Shown here piece by piece: positions 51,614-62,195 of a stretch of DNA of 64,000 bases. Origin of the DNA: an uncultured Lachnospiraceae bacterium (GTDB lineage: Bacteria; Bacillota; Clostridia; Lachnospirales; Lachnospiraceae); NCBI GenBank assembly GCA_946552115.1, contig CAMNRH010000013.1:1-64000 (forward strand), read 5' to 3'. The notes under the pieces are model-generated. The model had not been told where the DNA came from, searched no databases, and saw only the letters and a list, made by a program, of their open reading frames with translations. Position 1 is the first letter of the stretch. The number at the start of each line of letters is the position of its first letter. A program made the position numbers and the translations under genes.

Positions 51614-53248
51614 TTATCCTCGGTTCTGTGCGTCCACCAGATGTGCCGCACCGTACATTTCCCTAAGCTTCGGCTTTTCTATCTTTCCGGTCGCATTACG
51701 TGGGACATCCGCAAAAATAATTTTCCTCGGACGTTTATATCTCGGAAGCTTTCTGCAAAATTCGTTGATATCGTCCTCCGTACATATCCTCCCCGGCTTC
51801 AGTGAAATAATTGCCGCTGAGATTTCTCCCAGACGCTGATCCGGCAGACCGATAACGGCTACGTCCAAAATCGCATCATTCGTGCGCAGAAAATCTTCTA
51901 TCTGTACCGGATATATATTTTCACCCCCGCTGATAATCACATCCTTTTTGCGGTCCACAAGGAAAATAAAACCGTCCTCATCCTCCATCGCCATATCTCC
52001 GGTATAGAGCCAGCCATCGTGCAGTACTTCCTCTGTCGCCTTTTTATCATTATAATAACAGACCATAACTCCCGGCCCCTTAACTGCCAGCTCCCCTGTC
52101 TCGCCCTGCCTCACAGGATTGCCCTGCTCGTCTATGATCTTTGTCTCCCAGCCATAGCCCGCTTTCCCGATAGCGCCTACCTTATGAATATTCTCTACAC
52201 CGAGATGCACACAGCCCGGTCCGATGGATTCGCTAAGTCCGTAGTTCGTATCGTACTGATGATCCGGAAAATAGTCTTTCCAATGTTTAATCAGACTTTG
52301 CGGCACCGGCTGGGCTCCGATATGCATCAGACGCCACTGGTCAAGCTGATACATTTCCAGATTAATCTTCCCGCTGTCAAGCGCTAAAAGAAGATCCTGC
52401 GCCCACGGAACAAGAAGCCATACAATCGTACATTTTTCCTCCGATACAGCACGCAATATGAATTCCGGATTTGTTCCTTTTAAAAGAACCGCTTTCCCGC
52501 CTGTCAGAAGACTTCCGAACCAGTGCATCTTCGCACCGGTATGATAAAGCGGCGGAATGCATAAAAATACATCTTCCTTTGTCTGTCCATGGTGATTCTG
52601 TTCTACCTTCGCGGAATGCATTAAAGATTCATGAGTATGTAAAATTGCTTTCGGAAAGCCCGTCGTTCCCGATGAAAAATAAATTGCGGCATAATCATCA
52701 TCATTGATATCAATCTTTGGAGACTGACTGGAACAATTTGCCGCGTGCATCGTATAATCCTCGGCAAACCCCGGACATCCGTCTCCCACATAATAAAGAA
52801 GCCGACCCCTGCTGATATCGTCCGCCACTTCCTCCACACGTCCGATAAACTCCGGGCCGAACACAAGTATATCTACTTCGGCAAGCTCTACACAATATTT
52901 AATCTCCTCCGCGGAATAACGGAAATTAAGCGGCACCGCAAGTGCTCCCGTTTTTAACACGCCAAAATAAATCGGAAGCCATTCCAGACAATTCATCAGA
53001 AGAATTGCAACCTTATCCCCTTTCTGAATTCCCCGTTCCAACAAAAGATTAGCAAATCTGTTTGCTTTTTCATTAAATACATTCCATGTAATCTCACGGC
53101 GGTAATAGGAGGCCCGCACCGGCTCAATCAGCTCAAATTCTTTCCATGTAACTTTTCTCGTCTCCGGCATCTCCGGATTAATTTCTACAAGGCATACATC
53201 TTCACCGTATAACCGGCAGTTCTTTTCTAAAATATCTGTAATAGGCAT
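51614..53248 (-). CDS. AMP-forming acyl-CoA synthetase
   Basis: This 544-residue ANL-superfamily enzyme shows the AMP-binding motif YFSSGTTGFPKAILHTHESL, the A5-type motif YGLSESIGPG, DGWLYTGDMAMEDEDGFIFLVDRKKDVIISGGENIYP and the C-terminal lysine in RNATGKIEKPKLREMYG. It activates a carboxylic acid to an adenylate and then a CoA thioester. Fatty or aromatic acid is likely; the pocket does not decide. There is no adjacent fatty-acid or CoA gene. It converges on DUF1846, and tRNA-Ala is upstream. Confidence 0.9.
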   Translation of the reverse strand: MPITDILEKNCRLYGEDVCLVEINPEMPETRKVTWKEFELIEPVRASYYRREITWNVFNEKANRFANLLLERGIQKGDKVAILLMNCLEWLPIYFGVLKTGALAVPLNFRYSAEEIKYCVELAEVDILVFGPEFIGRVEEVADDISRGRLLYYVGDGCPGFAEDYTMHAANCSSQSPKIDINDDDYAAIYFSSGTTGFPKAILHTHESLMHSAKVEQNHHGQTKEDVFLCIPPLYHTGAKMHWFGSLLTGGKAVLLKGTNPEFILRAVSEEKCTIVWLLVPWAQDLLLALDSGKINLEMYQLDQWRLMHIGAQPVPQSLIKHWKDYFPDHQYDTNYGLSESIGPGCVHLGVENIHKVGAIGKAGYGWETKIIDEQGNPVRQGETGELAVKGPGVMVCYYNDKKATEEVLHDGWLYTGDMAMEDEDGFIFLVDRKKDVIISGGENIYPVQIEDFLRTNDAILDVAVIGLPDQRLGEISAAIISLKPGRICTEDDINEFCRKLPRYKRPRKIIFADVPRNATGKIEKPKLREMYGAAHLVDAQNRG

Positions 53249-53394
53249 TTTATTTCGTTTCCCTTCCTGCTTTAACGCGTTTAATTGCTAAAGTAAATGA
53301 TACCGAATTTACAGGAAAATGTCAATCAACTTTTCCGCTTTACGTCTGCTTTACAAAAAAAATTCCCATATAACCCGTATAAACTGTAACCTAT

Positions 53395-53433
53395 AAAAGC
53401 TCTGACGGCACATCATAGTACGTCAGAGCTTTT
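53395..53433 (-). terminator. Terminator of the tRNA-Ala gene
   Basis: AAAGCTCTGACG pairs with CGTCAGAGCTTT over a loop of about 13 bases. On the minus strand it is followed by TTTTATAGG. It lies 5 bases past the tRNA 3' end. Confidence 0.85.
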
Positions 53434-53438
53434 CGGTA

Positions 53439-53511
53439 TGGAGTATAGGGGATTCGAACCCCTGGCCTCAACAATGCGAATGTTGCGCGCTCCCAACTGC
53501 GCTAATACCCC
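53439..53511 (-). tRNA. tRNA-Ala, anticodon CGC
   Basis: The minus strand folds into a full cloverleaf. The acceptor GGGGTAT pairs with ATACTCC (one G-T), the D-arm GCGC...GCGC is present, the anticodon stem CAACA/TGTTG encloses TTCGCAT so the anticodon is CGC (reads GCG), and the T arm is CAGGGGTTCGAATCCCCTA. The discriminator is A and no CCA is encoded. The rest of 53249-53581 holds only this gene and its terminator. Confidence 0.92.
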
Positions 53512-53581
53512 ATACAATAATTATAACACTTTCATGAGAGAAAGAAAAGAACTTTTTACAAACAATTTCTACAGATAATTT

Positions 53582-55564
53582 TTACGGATAAATCGTAAGC
53601 ACAGCCGGCTTTTCCTCGTTTTCCGCTTCCGGATACTCGACAAACAAATAGCCCTCTCCGTCCAGCGCATCCCCATAATTTACATTTCCCGCTGAATCAC
53701 TGTACGTATAAATCACTTTTTCCGTCATCTTTTCCTCCTCTTCACTGTATTCCGGATATTCCGTCAATATTACATGATATCCGTAATCGGGAATTCCATA
53801 TGCCGCTTTCTCAATTGCCAGACAATAATCCTGATACATCGCATATCCTTTTTCCAGCGAAAAGCTAATTGACTTCCGTCTTTGTTCCTCAGTAAGCTTC
53901 AGAGAATCCGGCGTCTCCGCCACCGTCATGCATCCTGTCAAATCGTTTTCCATTTCTGTAATATCCAGATAATTGACAATGCCGCTCTTACTGCCAAGAA
54001 TACCGTCCGCCATTTGAACGGGATTTTCCTCATAGAATCCACTCTTTATTTTTAAATACTCTTCCCCATGAGGCGGAACATTCACATACCATCCCGTTGT
54101 CAGTAAAAAAGGAAGAGGCGGATGGATTTCATAAGGGCTGCTAAACTCCTGTACCACATATTGTCCGGAATCTCCCCATTCCGTCTTTTTCATCTGTTCC
54201 TCAAATAATTTTTGGGGAAGAGCAATTCCCCGAAGCTGTATCTCATATTCCGAAGCGCACTGCTCAAGTGCTTCTTTTACTTCTATATTCCCGGGACATT
54301 CCGAAAGCTTCAGCCGCTGTTCTACCGTCTCCACCTCTTTATCCGGAATATAATAATCAACTACACCATTCTTTCCCATAAAAATGTTATTGTCATTACT
54401 ATAGTCCATCCCCGATACCAGGTCCCGCGCGTTTGTCTCCGAATACAGAAATTCATCTATATTTCCGCTGTATTTTTCGTGGAAAAAACCATCTCCGATA
54501 CAATCAAAGTCTCCTCCGGACGAATTCCAGAAAAGTCTTCCTTCCGGCTGTCCCGTCCTCTCATTCAGCCTTTCCTGAAACGCCTGCCTTATCTCTGCTT
54601 CCTCAATATTATCAAAACAGATAATCTCCTCTTTTTCTTCTATTATATAGGCAATCGTCTGATATCCGTCCCGCTTAATAACGCGATAAGCGGATAGCCC
54701 CTTAGAATTTTCGCCGAACAGCACAACACTGTCAACCTCTATTTCCTCCTCAGTATAGGCATCCCCGCCATATTTATCATTCAGATATTTCACTGCCTCT
54801 TCACCGATTTTTGTTTTCTTTACACTGTCCTTTGTATCGTTTATGGACGAAATAATAAAAAGAACAACTGCCGCGGCGGCTCCGAGGGCAATGAGCTTCA
54901 AAATTGTTTTCTTTTTTTCCGGTTTTTTCCGTACCGCATATATGCTTTGAAAAGCGCAGTTTATTATCTCGTCTGCAAGCGATACTTTCTCAAATTCCAT
55001 CGCATACCGATATAATTCTTTCCGTTTTCCCATCGTCTCGACAATCAATTTTGCCGCACCGGACGGAATCACATTTCCATGAAGCGCCTCATAAAGCATG
55101 ACTATCTCGTCCAGCTCCACGTTCGGAAGAAACTCTGATTGAAAGAAACGCTGCCATTCCTCATACGCCGTATCCTCCGGCGCCTGAACAAGTCCCTTAA
55201 GCCTTAAAGCCAGGTCTTTCGTTTTCTCCGATTTTTCCGCAGTCCACTGTCCCCGCGCCTGCCGGAACATCTCGTCGTAGCTTTCCTCGGCTCCGATATT
55301 TTCATATTCATTCTCCTGGCTTCTCTCCTCATACGTTTCCGGTTTTTCCTCTGTCCGGCTCTCTGAATCATATCGTTCCGGCTCCTCCGGCAGCATCCCC
55401 TCCGCATATCTTATAGCCGCCTCATATGCTTCATGAATTCTCGACCATTCCTCCGGATACTCTTCGGGATGATATTTTTTCACTAACCGGGAATAGGCCT
55501 TTTTTATCTGCTTTTTATCCTTTGTGATGTCAATTTCTAGTGTGTCAAATGCCCATCGCACCAT
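53582..55564 (-). CDS. Membrane J-domain protein with HPE in place of HPD
   Basis: This 660-residue protein begins with a J domain (residues about 1-60: [45 protein letters not shown]). The Hsp70-stimulating HPD is HPE at 32-34. Then comes an acidic low-complexity linker, a helical domain to about 215, one membrane helix at about 221-240 and some 420 residues outside the cell with no motif I know. The start overlaps the Hsp70 gene by 28 bases. Its probable job is to recruit that Hsp70 to the membrane. The exterior domain's role is unknown. Confidence 0.82.
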   Translation of the reverse strand: MVRWAFDTLEIDITKDKKQIKKAYSRLVKKYHPEEYPEEWSRIHEAYEAAIRYAEGMLPEEPERYDSESRTEEKPETYEERSQENEYENIGAEESYDEMFRQARGQWTAEKSEKTKDLALRLKGLVQAPEDTAYEEWQRFFQSEFLPNVELDEIVMLYEALHGNVIPSGAAKLIVETMGKRKELYRYAMEFEKVSLADEIINCAFQSIYAVRKKPEKKKTILKLIALGAAAAVVLFIISSINDTKDSVKKTKIGEEAVKYLNDKYGGDAYTEEEIEVDSVVLFGENSKGLSAYRVIKRDGYQTIAYIIEEKEEIICFDNIEEAEIRQAFQERLNERTGQPEGRLFWNSSGGDFDCIGDGFFHEKYSGNIDEFLYSETNARDLVSGMDYSNDNNIFMGKNGVVDYYIPDKEVETVEQRLKLSECPGNIEVKEALEQCASEYEIQLRGIALPQKLFEEQMKKTEWGDSGQYVVQEFSSPYEIHPPLPFLLTTGWYVNVPPHGEEYLKIKSGFYEENPVQMADGILGSKSGIVNYLDITEMENDLTGCMTVAETPDSLKLTEEQRRKSISFSLEKGYAMYQDYCLAIEKAAYGIPDYGYHVILTEYPEYSEEEEKMTEKVIYTYSDSAGNVNYGDALDGEGYLFVEYPEAENEEKPAVLTIYP

Positions 55565-57348
55565 AAAAAGTATTCCTCCTCTAATTCATCCTCTTTATCC
55601 GAATTCTCTCGAAACCACAGATCTATATCTTCCGGCATCTCATATACATCCGTATTTCTCAAATGTTCTTCTATATTTCTAAAGTAACTTTCTAATTTCT
55701 TTTTCCACTTTTTTATTTTATAAGTATCTTGTTCCACTTGAAGTAAATGCTGAAAATATTGAAGCCGTCCCGCTATCTCCTCCCTCAGTACCCCGGATGC
55801 CTGTGCAAAAAGACGTTCTCCCCACGCTGATACCATCTGATTTTCCTCCTGATTTGCCGGATAAAATTTAAGCTTCTCCAGCTCCTCTATATACTGCTCT
55901 ATTTTTTCCGGCTGAATAGTGTCTGCTCCGGTTGTCATAATCCGCTGTACCTCCTCTTTCGTTGAGTCAACCTTTACGTCTACAATCAAAATTCCGTTCA
56001 TATCATACGTATAGCGAACTGTGACAGATTCATGTCCCCTCGGAGCAGGAGGCACGTCTACATTTATTTCTCCCAGACAAATATTGTTATCTACATAATA
56101 TTCCTCTCCCTGATAAACATCAATTTTGACATGACGCTGATAATCATTTGCCGTAAAAAATCGTTTCACCTTACTGCAGGGCAGCGCGCTGTTGCGCTCA
56201 ATAACAGCGCTCATAACCGGACGGCCTATGTCCGCCTCGTTTTGAATCCCTGTCCCCAATGTAAAAGGACAAATATCGGTCAAGAGCAAATCTTTCACAT
56301 CATCCTTGCGCTCCTTAATCCCCGCATAAATTCCAACGCCCAAAGCCACCATATAATCCGGCTCCGCGACAATTATTTTATGTTCCCCTTCCATATGCCG
56401 CAGATATTGCTGTACAGAGGGCATTTTGCAGGAGCCGCCTACTAAAATAATTTTTGATATTTCCAACATGTTTTTATCCGCATCATACATAACTTTCTTT
56501 ATCGGAATGGCCATCCGCCTAAACAGCGGCATAGAAATCTGAATAAGCTTTTTATTGTTTATTTTCATCTGTCCCTTAAATTCTCTGCCCGAAACCTGCA
56601 TAACTGTGTCGTTCTTCTCAGTCAGTGTACATTTTGCGCGCGCCGCGCTCTCCAAAAGGACCTCCTGCCTTTGCCGGGAAAGTTCTGAAAAATTCAGATT
56701 ATGCTCTTTACAGAATTCCTCTGCAATCATCCTGTCAAAATCGCTTCCTCCAAGATGATTATCTCCGCTTACCGCAGTAATTTCTATGATATTGTCAAAA
56801 CAATCTACCAATGATACATCTAATGTTCCTCCGCCGAAATCAAATACAAGAAAGGTTTCATCCTCCTCCCTGTTCCTGATATGACATGCCAGCGCGGCCG
56901 CAGACGGCTCATTGATAATACGCTCCACCTGCAGCCCGGAAAGCTCTCCGGCAGCTTTTGTCGCTTTTCTGGCCATATCGTTAAAATATGCAGGTACGCT
57001 GACCACTGCTTCCTCTACCGGTTCGCCGAGATACCTCTCGGCATCCTCCTTAAGCTTCCGCAACACAAGAGCCGAAAGCTCCTCCGCACGGTACTCTTTT
57101 CCTCCCAGCTCATAAATCTTTCCTGTTCCCATAAACCTTTTAAATACGCTTATTGTCCGATTGGGATGAGAAATCAACCGCTCTTTGGCGGTTTTTCCCA
57201 CATACACAATGCCCTCTTCCCCCATACTGACCACACTCGGAGTCAAATATTCCCCAAAAGAATTAGGAATCAGCCGACTCCTCCCATCCTGCCATACGGC
57301 TGCAAGACTATTTGTTGTTCCTAAATCAATCCCTATAATTTTTCCCAT
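55537..57348 (-). CDS. Accessory Hsp70-family chaperone
   Basis: This 603-residue Hsp70 has [14 protein letters not shown] at residue 5, [49 protein letters not shown] and [13 protein letters not shown] for the nucleotide-binding domain (about 1-360). A beta-type substrate domain follows ([32 protein letters not shown]) and a helical end. It lacks the DnaK-type disordered tail and ends in acidic residues. HscC- or DnaK-like paralogue is the best description. It is first in a two-gene unit with the membrane J-protein, starting after GGGGGGAT. Confidence 0.88.
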   Translation of the reverse strand: MGKIIGIDLGTTNSLAAVWQDGRSRLIPNSFGEYLTPSVVSMGEEGIVYVGKTAKERLISHPNRTISVFKRFMGTGKIYELGGKEYRAEELSALVLRKLKEDAERYLGEPVEEAVVSVPAYFNDMARKATKAAGELSGLQVERIINEPSAAALACHIRNREEDETFLVFDFGGGTLDVSLVDCFDNIIEITAVSGDNHLGGSDFDRMIAEEFCKEHNLNFSELSRQRQEVLLESAARAKCTLTEKNDTVMQVSGREFKGQMKINNKKLIQISMPLFRRMAIPIKKVMYDADKNMLEISKIILVGGSCKMPSVQQYLRHMEGEHKIIVAEPDYMVALGVGIYAGIKERKDDVKDLLLTDICPFTLGTGIQNEADIGRPVMSAVIERNSALPCSKVKRFFTANDYQRHVKIDVYQGEEYYVDNNICLGEINVDVPPAPRGHESVTVRYTYDMNGILIVDVKVDSTKEEVQRIMTTGADTIQPEKIEQYIEELEKLKFYPANQEENQMVSAWGERLFAQASGVLREEIAGRLQYFQHLLQVEQDTYKIKKWKKKLESYFRNIEEHLRNTDVYEMPEDIDLWFRENSDKEDELEEEYFLWCDGHLTH

Positions 57349-57594
57349 ATATATCCCCCCGAAACTGCCTTTCTATGAACGGTGAATGATTTCTGTCTTT
57401 TATTATATTATACAGGAAAACATTCGGATACGCTATACAAAATATATTGTCATTTTTTATAGCATGCTATATAATTATATTGTAGTTATCAGAAAAAACA
57501 ATGAATTTAAAAATATAAATTATACAAAAAAAGACGCAGAATGCTTTAAAATGAAGCAAGCTGCGCCTTTGAAAAATTTCATAGCATGCAATAT
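57349..57594. other. Intergenic region with terminator, no gene seen
   Basis: This AT-rich gap between the Hsp70 unit and the downstream binding-protein gene has a possible small plus-strand frame without a good ribosome site, two AGCATGC-containing stretches, and the terminator at 57524-57570. I see no convincing gene. Confidence 0.5.
57524..57570 (-). terminator. Terminator of the substrate-binding lipoprotein gene
   Basis: AAAGACGCAG (57530-57539) and CTGCGCCTTT (57561-57570), with an inner TGCTTTA/TGAAGCA element, form a stem. On the minus strand it runs into TTTTTTTGTATAA. Confidence 0.8.
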
Positions 57595-58653
57595 TTATTT
57601 CACTGATTTTTCGGCGTATTTTGTTATTACTAAATCTTCATAAGGAGCTCTCTCTGTCAATTCTCCAGCCTCTTCTAATATATCCTGAAGAAGCTCGAAG
57701 CTCTCCTTCTCAAAAATCAAATCAGCTTTCCATGTATCCTGGTCATAATAGCGTGTCACAATTGTAGTAATGGTATCCAAATCAGTCTCTTTAAACTGTG
57801 GCTCAATAATTGCTGCAATTTCCTCCGGCGTATGGGACTGCACATAATCCATCCCTTTTTGCAGAGCATTTGTAAAGCCCTGAATCACCTCGGGATTTTT
57901 TTCTATATAGCTCTGCTTTGCAGAAAAGGCCGTGTACGGAACATATCCGCTGTCAGTTCCAAGAGATGCAACGACATATCCCTTTCCTTCTTTCTCGAGG
58001 CTCGTCGCTCCCGGTTCAAATTCAACCGTAAAGTCTCCCTGACCTTCCGAAAATGCCGCCGCGGTGGAACCAAAATCAATGCTCTGATTAATTTTAACAT
58101 CCTTTGCCGGGTCAATCTTATTTTTCTTTAAGATATACTCAAATACCATCTCCGGCATGCCGCCTTTCCGGCCTCCCAGCACGTCCTTACCTTTCAGGCT
58201 CTCCCATGTGAAATCCGGCATTTCTTCGCGTGCTACAAGGAAATTACCGGCGCGCTGCGTAAGCTGGGCGAAGTTCACAACATAATCATTTGCTCCTTCG
58301 TTATAAGTATAGATAGATGCCTCCGAACCCATAAATCCGATATCGGCGCTGCCGGAAAGAACTGCTGTCATAGTCTTATCCGCTCCAAAACCAGTAACAA
58401 GCTCCAAGTCAATTTTTTCCTCATCAAAATACCCCTCTTCAATGGCCACATACATAGGCGCGTAGAAGATAGAATGAGCAACCTCATTCAATATAACCTT
58501 TGTAGTCTCCGGAAGCGTTTCTTCTTCAGTATTGTCAGAGGCTTCGTCCGCAACTGTAGTTTCCGTATCCGTTTTTTCCTTTTGTGAGCATGCAGACAAT
58601 GACACTGCCGCCATCGCCGCAGCAAGGCAAAGCGCTAATAATCGCTTTTTCAT
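57595..58653 (-). CDS. SsuA/THI5-like solute-binding lipoprotein
   Basis: This 352-residue secreted lipoprotein has a lipobox (LLALCLAAAMAAVSLSAC, Cys at about residue 22) and a linker rich in T/E. Residues about 50-260 match the NMT1/THI5-like fold of nitrate, sulfonate or thiamine-precursor binding proteins (VILNEVAHSIFYAPMYVAIEEGYFDEEKIDLELVTGFGADKTMTAVLSGSADIGFMGSE). It has a strong AAGGAGG. No SsuB/SsuC-type permease or ATPase is beside it, so it may use a distant transporter. The ligand is unknown. Confidence 0.85.
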   Translation of the reverse strand: MKKRLLALCLAAAMAAVSLSACSQKEKTDTETTVADEASDNTEEETLPETTKVILNEVAHSIFYAPMYVAIEEGYFDEEKIDLELVTGFGADKTMTAVLSGSADIGFMGSEASIYTYNEGANDYVVNFAQLTQRAGNFLVAREEMPDFTWESLKGKDVLGGRKGGMPEMVFEYILKKNKIDPAKDVKINQSIDFGSTAAAFSEGQGDFTVEFEPGATSLEKEGKGYVVASLGTDSGYVPYTAFSAKQSYIEKNPEVIQGFTNALQKGMDYVQSHTPEEIAAIIEPQFKETDLDTITTIVTRYYDQDTWKADLIFEKESFELLQDILEEAGELTERAPYEDLVITKYAEKSVK

Positions 58654-58746
58654 ATATAAATCCTCCTTAAATTACTAATGATATAGTATATTCGGAGAAA
58701 GAGAATATGTGAAATGCCTCTCCGTAAGACCGCACAGGCAATCTTC

Positions 58747-60318
58747 CTACATGCGCAGCTTAAAGGTCTTCGGCGCAAATCTGTACACAAGAATACAGGC
58801 AGCCACACTGTATATCAGACAAAATATAATTGTCATAAACCCGAAAAATAAGATAGACAACCGAACCTGCATCATCATATAACAGAAAAAACAAGTCACG
58901 CCTGTAATCACCTTATACATCCCGCTTTTTAACTCCGTCTCCGCATTATACGGCTGAAGCAGATAATAAATTGTCAGATAATGCATGGAAAAAAACAGGC
59001 TCATACAGAGAATGGCCACAATTAACATTATATAATTTAACGGATTGTCCGTTCCTCCGGATGCATAAAGAATCAGCGCCATTCCCGCACCGATAACAAA
59101 TGCCGGTACCGCGTTAATTTTCATAATCTCACGCAGACGTATCCGAAATAATTTTAGAATCGATTTCGGCTGTTTATAAAAGGGAAATGTTAAAAGACTG
59201 CGGTCACAGTTCATGAACAGTGCCTGGGTAAAGCCTGTTCCCCGATTAATGCTGTACATAATAAATACAAAGTAAGGAAGAAACCTCAGAATCCTCTCAT
59301 TTATATCCTGTCTGATTTCCGGTTTTAAGTAAAAAAGAAGAAGTATGAAACCAATCAGACATATGCACACATAAACAATCCTTTTGGTTGCATTCCAAAG
59401 AATTTTCCTGTGACGTTTAATAAACAGCTCATTTAAATATTCAAATCCTTTCCGATTACTACTGACAGAACCATCATCAGAAATTTTCTCTTCATTGATT
59501 GTTTTCATCATCTGAGCAGACGTATCCATTTGATTTGCCATGTCTGCGAGAAGCTCTTTATTCATTTCCCGATATAACGGAAAAATGCGTATTTTATGTA
59601 TACAGAGCAGTCCGACAGGAATAAAAATGAGAAAAGCACACACAGACACCGTCTCCGGCAGTATAACGCCCGCTGCCGGCAGACCATAGGCCGCCCCCAA
59701 AAGCAGAATAAGAAATACCCATAAAAACCTTCGCATTTTATTTTCGTTATAAACAGTCCGATGTTTCTCATAATCCCGCAGGGACAAGCCCGCGGCAAAA
59801 AGCTTCATTCCCGAAACGGATAACGGAAGAAACAGGCATACCCACAAAGGAACATCCTGCAGCATGCCAAATAATATGACAGACGGAAGAAATCCGACAA
59901 CGACTTTTAACATGGCATAGGTATAATTCACCAACGTATACTCTCTGGCACTCATCCGCATTAATACCATCGCATAATATTTATCCTTCGTCGGATTAAA
60001 AAGGCTTGTATTCACAAAGCTTCCAATTATTGTCAAAAACAGCAGAATATGAAGAAACACGCCGGATTCAGGCAAATCCTTATACAGCATCCCCCCGCCG
60101 CAGATCATGATAAGGAAATAGATTGCTTTCCCCAAAAATATCGACGTTATCTCCCACAGTACAGACAGCACATTTGCAAAAAGCTTAAGCTCCTGCGCCT
60201 GATACAGCATATCCGGCAAAAGCTTTTTAATAATCGGAATCTGCTTTAAGGAATATAAAATGCTGTTGACACGATATGTATTTTTTAAAGAAAAAGATAT
60301 TCTCAGCGTTTTATTCAT
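58747..60318 (-). CDS. Large ABC-2-like exporter membrane protein
   Basis: 523 residues from the ATG at 60318 (MNKTLRISFSLKNTYRVN) after AGGGAGGAC. About ten to twelve hydrophobic helices flank a cytoplasmic loop (REMNKELLADMANQMDTSAQMMKTINEEKISDDGSV). It has no ATPase motif and overlaps the stop of the ATPase gene by 8 bases. It is the membrane half of an ABC exporter of the type often found in lantibiotic-immunity or unknown-substrate systems; here no peptide gene adjoins. The transport direction is inferred from the one-ATPase, one-permease layout. Confidence 0.75.
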   Translation of the reverse strand: MNKTLRISFSLKNTYRVNSILYSLKQIPIIKKLLPDMLYQAQELKLFANVLSVLWEITSIFLGKAIYFLIMICGGGMLYKDLPESGVFLHILLFLTIIGSFVNTSLFNPTKDKYYAMVLMRMSAREYTLVNYTYAMLKVVVGFLPSVILFGMLQDVPLWVCLFLPLSVSGMKLFAAGLSLRDYEKHRTVYNENKMRRFLWVFLILLLGAAYGLPAAGVILPETVSVCAFLIFIPVGLLCIHKIRIFPLYREMNKELLADMANQMDTSAQMMKTINEEKISDDGSVSSNRKGFEYLNELFIKRHRKILWNATKRIVYVCICLIGFILLLFYLKPEIRQDINERILRFLPYFVFIMYSINRGTGFTQALFMNCDRSLLTFPFYKQPKSILKLFRIRLREIMKINAVPAFVIGAGMALILYASGGTDNPLNYIMLIVAILCMSLFFSMHYLTIYYLLQPYNAETELKSGMYKVITGVTCFFCYMMMQVRLSILFFGFMTIIFCLIYSVAACILVYRFAPKTFKLRM

Positions 60319-61018
60319 GACCGTCCTCCCTGAGCGCCGCAATAATTTTCTCCTTGAACTCATGGTCGTCCGTACTGTTCTTTTCTACAACCTCCAGCTC
60401 TCCATGACTTAACAGAACAATTTCATCACAGAGGTCAAGTGCAAGGTCCATAATATGTGTAGAAAAAATCGTAATACGCCCTTTCTTTAAGGAACGGAGC
60501 AGGGACTTCATCTCCTCCGCCATTACCACATCCAAAGACGTCAGAGGCTCGTCAAGAAGCAGAATATTCGGCCTAGCAATGATATTAACAAGCATCTGCA
60601 TCTTGTTTTTCATCCCGTGCGAATAGTCCTTAAGAAGTTTATCCCTGTCCTCACGTGCAATTCTCATATCGTCAAAATACGCATCCGTCCTCCTTGGATT
60701 CTTAATTGATTTTTCGTTAATATCTATAAAAAACTTAAGGAATTCTCTTCCGGTTAAAAATTCAGGGACAACCGGCGTTGAAAGGACGTATCCGATATCC
60801 TCCGGAACCGGCTCTCTTCGTTTTTCATTTTCCTCCAGATAAAAGCAGCCGCCATCCGCCGCAATATCTTTGTTAATACAGTTAAACAATGTCGTTTTGC
60901 CTGCTCCGTTTCTTCCCAAAAGGCCGTATATCTTTCCCTCCTCAAAGGAAAAGTCCACATCGCGCAAAACTTCCTTTTCCCCGAAATTCTTCATCAAATG
61001 CTCAATAACAAATCTCAT
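60311..61018 (-). CDS. ABC transporter ATPase, exporter type
   Basis: This 235-residue ATPase has Walker A GLLGRNGAGKTTLFNCI, a divergent signature region DYSHGMKNKMQMLVNIIA and Walker B ILLLDEPLTSLDVV, with switch His in STHIMDLALDL. It pairs with the overlapping membrane protein downstream. The signature SHGMK replaces LSGGQ, as in ABC-2/drug-export ATPases (CcmA type). No regulator or substrate gene is adjacent. Confidence 0.88.
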   Translation of the reverse strand: MRFVIEHLMKNFGEKEVLRDVDFSFEEGKIYGLLGRNGAGKTTLFNCINKDIAADGGCFYLEENEKRREPVPEDIGYVLSTPVVPEFLTGREFLKFFIDINEKSIKNPRRTDAYFDDMRIAREDRDKLLKDYSHGMKNKMQMLVNIIARPNILLLDEPLTSLDVVMAEEMKSLLRSLKKGRITIFSTHIMDLALDLCDEIVLLSHGELEVVEKNSTDDHEFKEKIIAALREDGHE

Positions 61019-61190
61019 GGCGCCCTCCTCTTTCTGCCATCATCCGGCAGTTATTTATTTATCATATCCTCTCCCTCAGAAATGTCAAGCTCACTTCTTC
61101 CTTTTCCGCGCATTTCATAAAGCCTTCCAGCCAAAAAAGCCCGAATCCATCTTTGAATTCCGGCTTTTTGATAAATAAAGTTTTTAAATC

Positions 61191-62051
61191 TTAAATTTTA
61201 TTTTTTGTAAATCCTGCGATTCCAAAAGCGCCCGGGCCCCCATGCGTTGTGATAACGCCGCCGGTTTTTACCCATGTAACCTTCTGTACTCCGCACCTAA
61301 AAGCCGTTTCCTGTGCCTGTCTTATGATTTCTCCGTCAAGTCCCGGCGTCCGAATGAGCCACAGCTCATCGGACGTCATTTCCTTTTCTTCTATATAAGC
61401 CTTTACAAGCTGGGGGATTACCTTATTCATACTTCCTCTGTGTTTTTGTGTCGCCTGAAGATATCCGTCCAGAATTTCTATCCTCGGATGAAGCTTAAGA
61501 AGCGCCCCGCAGAGCGCCGCCGCATTGCTTACCCTGCCTCCGGCGCGCAAAAATTCCAGTGTATCCGGCACAAAACACATACTGACACTTTCAGATATCT
61601 CTTTCGCCTTTGCTAACGCCGCTTCGATATTCCATTCCGGATGCTCCTCTAAAAGCTTCGCCATTGTAATAACAACTGCATACTGTCCTGCCGATACCTG
61701 CTTTGTATCAATACTGGCAACATAATCTCTATTCTCCGCCGCAATCTGCGCGCTTTGATAAGAGCATGTTGTAACGGCAGAATATGCAAGATACAAAATC
61801 TGACTGTCAGGATTTTCTTCATGAATCCTGTCAAATATTTTCTCAAAATCTTCGGGAACACATCCGCTTGTTTTCGGAAGCTTTCCGAATCTTTTATAAA
61901 AGCTTACAATTTCCTCTGAGGGAAAAGAGCCGTCGTCTTTTGTCTCTCCTTCGAATGATACATGCATCGGCACGAGATAGATTCCATACTGACGAGCCAC
62001 TTCTTCCGGAATATCCGAGCCCGTTTCTGCAAGTAATACAATTTTTTTCAT
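61191..62051 (-). CDS. DegV-family fatty-acid-binding protein
   Basis: This 286-residue protein (IVLLAETGSDIPEEVARQYGIYLVPMHVSFEG) belongs to the DegV/FakB family. The lipid-binding Ser-Gly motif is PKTSGCVPEDFEKIF and the second domain holds VPDTLEFLRAGGRVSNAAA. FakB proteins present fatty acids to the FakA kinase for phospholipid synthesis. No fakA gene is in the window. It starts after AAAGGAGAGGG. It is divergent from a TetR gene, which might regulate it; the intergenic space has no clear operator. Confidence 0.9.
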   Translation of the reverse strand: MKKIVLLAETGSDIPEEVARQYGIYLVPMHVSFEGETKDDGSFPSEEIVSFYKRFGKLPKTSGCVPEDFEKIFDRIHEENPDSQILYLAYSAVTTCSYQSAQIAAENRDYVASIDTKQVSAGQYAVVITMAKLLEEHPEWNIEAALAKAKEISESVSMCFVPDTLEFLRAGGRVSNAAALCGALLKLHPRIEILDGYLQATQKHRGSMNKVIPQLVKAYIEEKEMTSDELWLIRTPGLDGEIIRQAQETAFRCGVQKVTWVKTGGVITTHGGPGAFGIAGFTKNKI

Positions 62052-62195
62052 AGCCCTCTCCTTTGTTTTTATCCACAGTATACGTCATAATTGAATCATG
62101 ACATGGTTTTCATTACTACTTATTATTGTATATCAGCCCACATTATGATACAATTTACAAAACAATTCGATATGTAAACTTTTAGGAAAGGACTA

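Noticed and set aside
57386..57643. 85-codon plus-strand frame after the Hsp70 gene
   Set aside because: AT-rich, no ribosome site, overlaps a terminator and the end of the lipoprotein gene.
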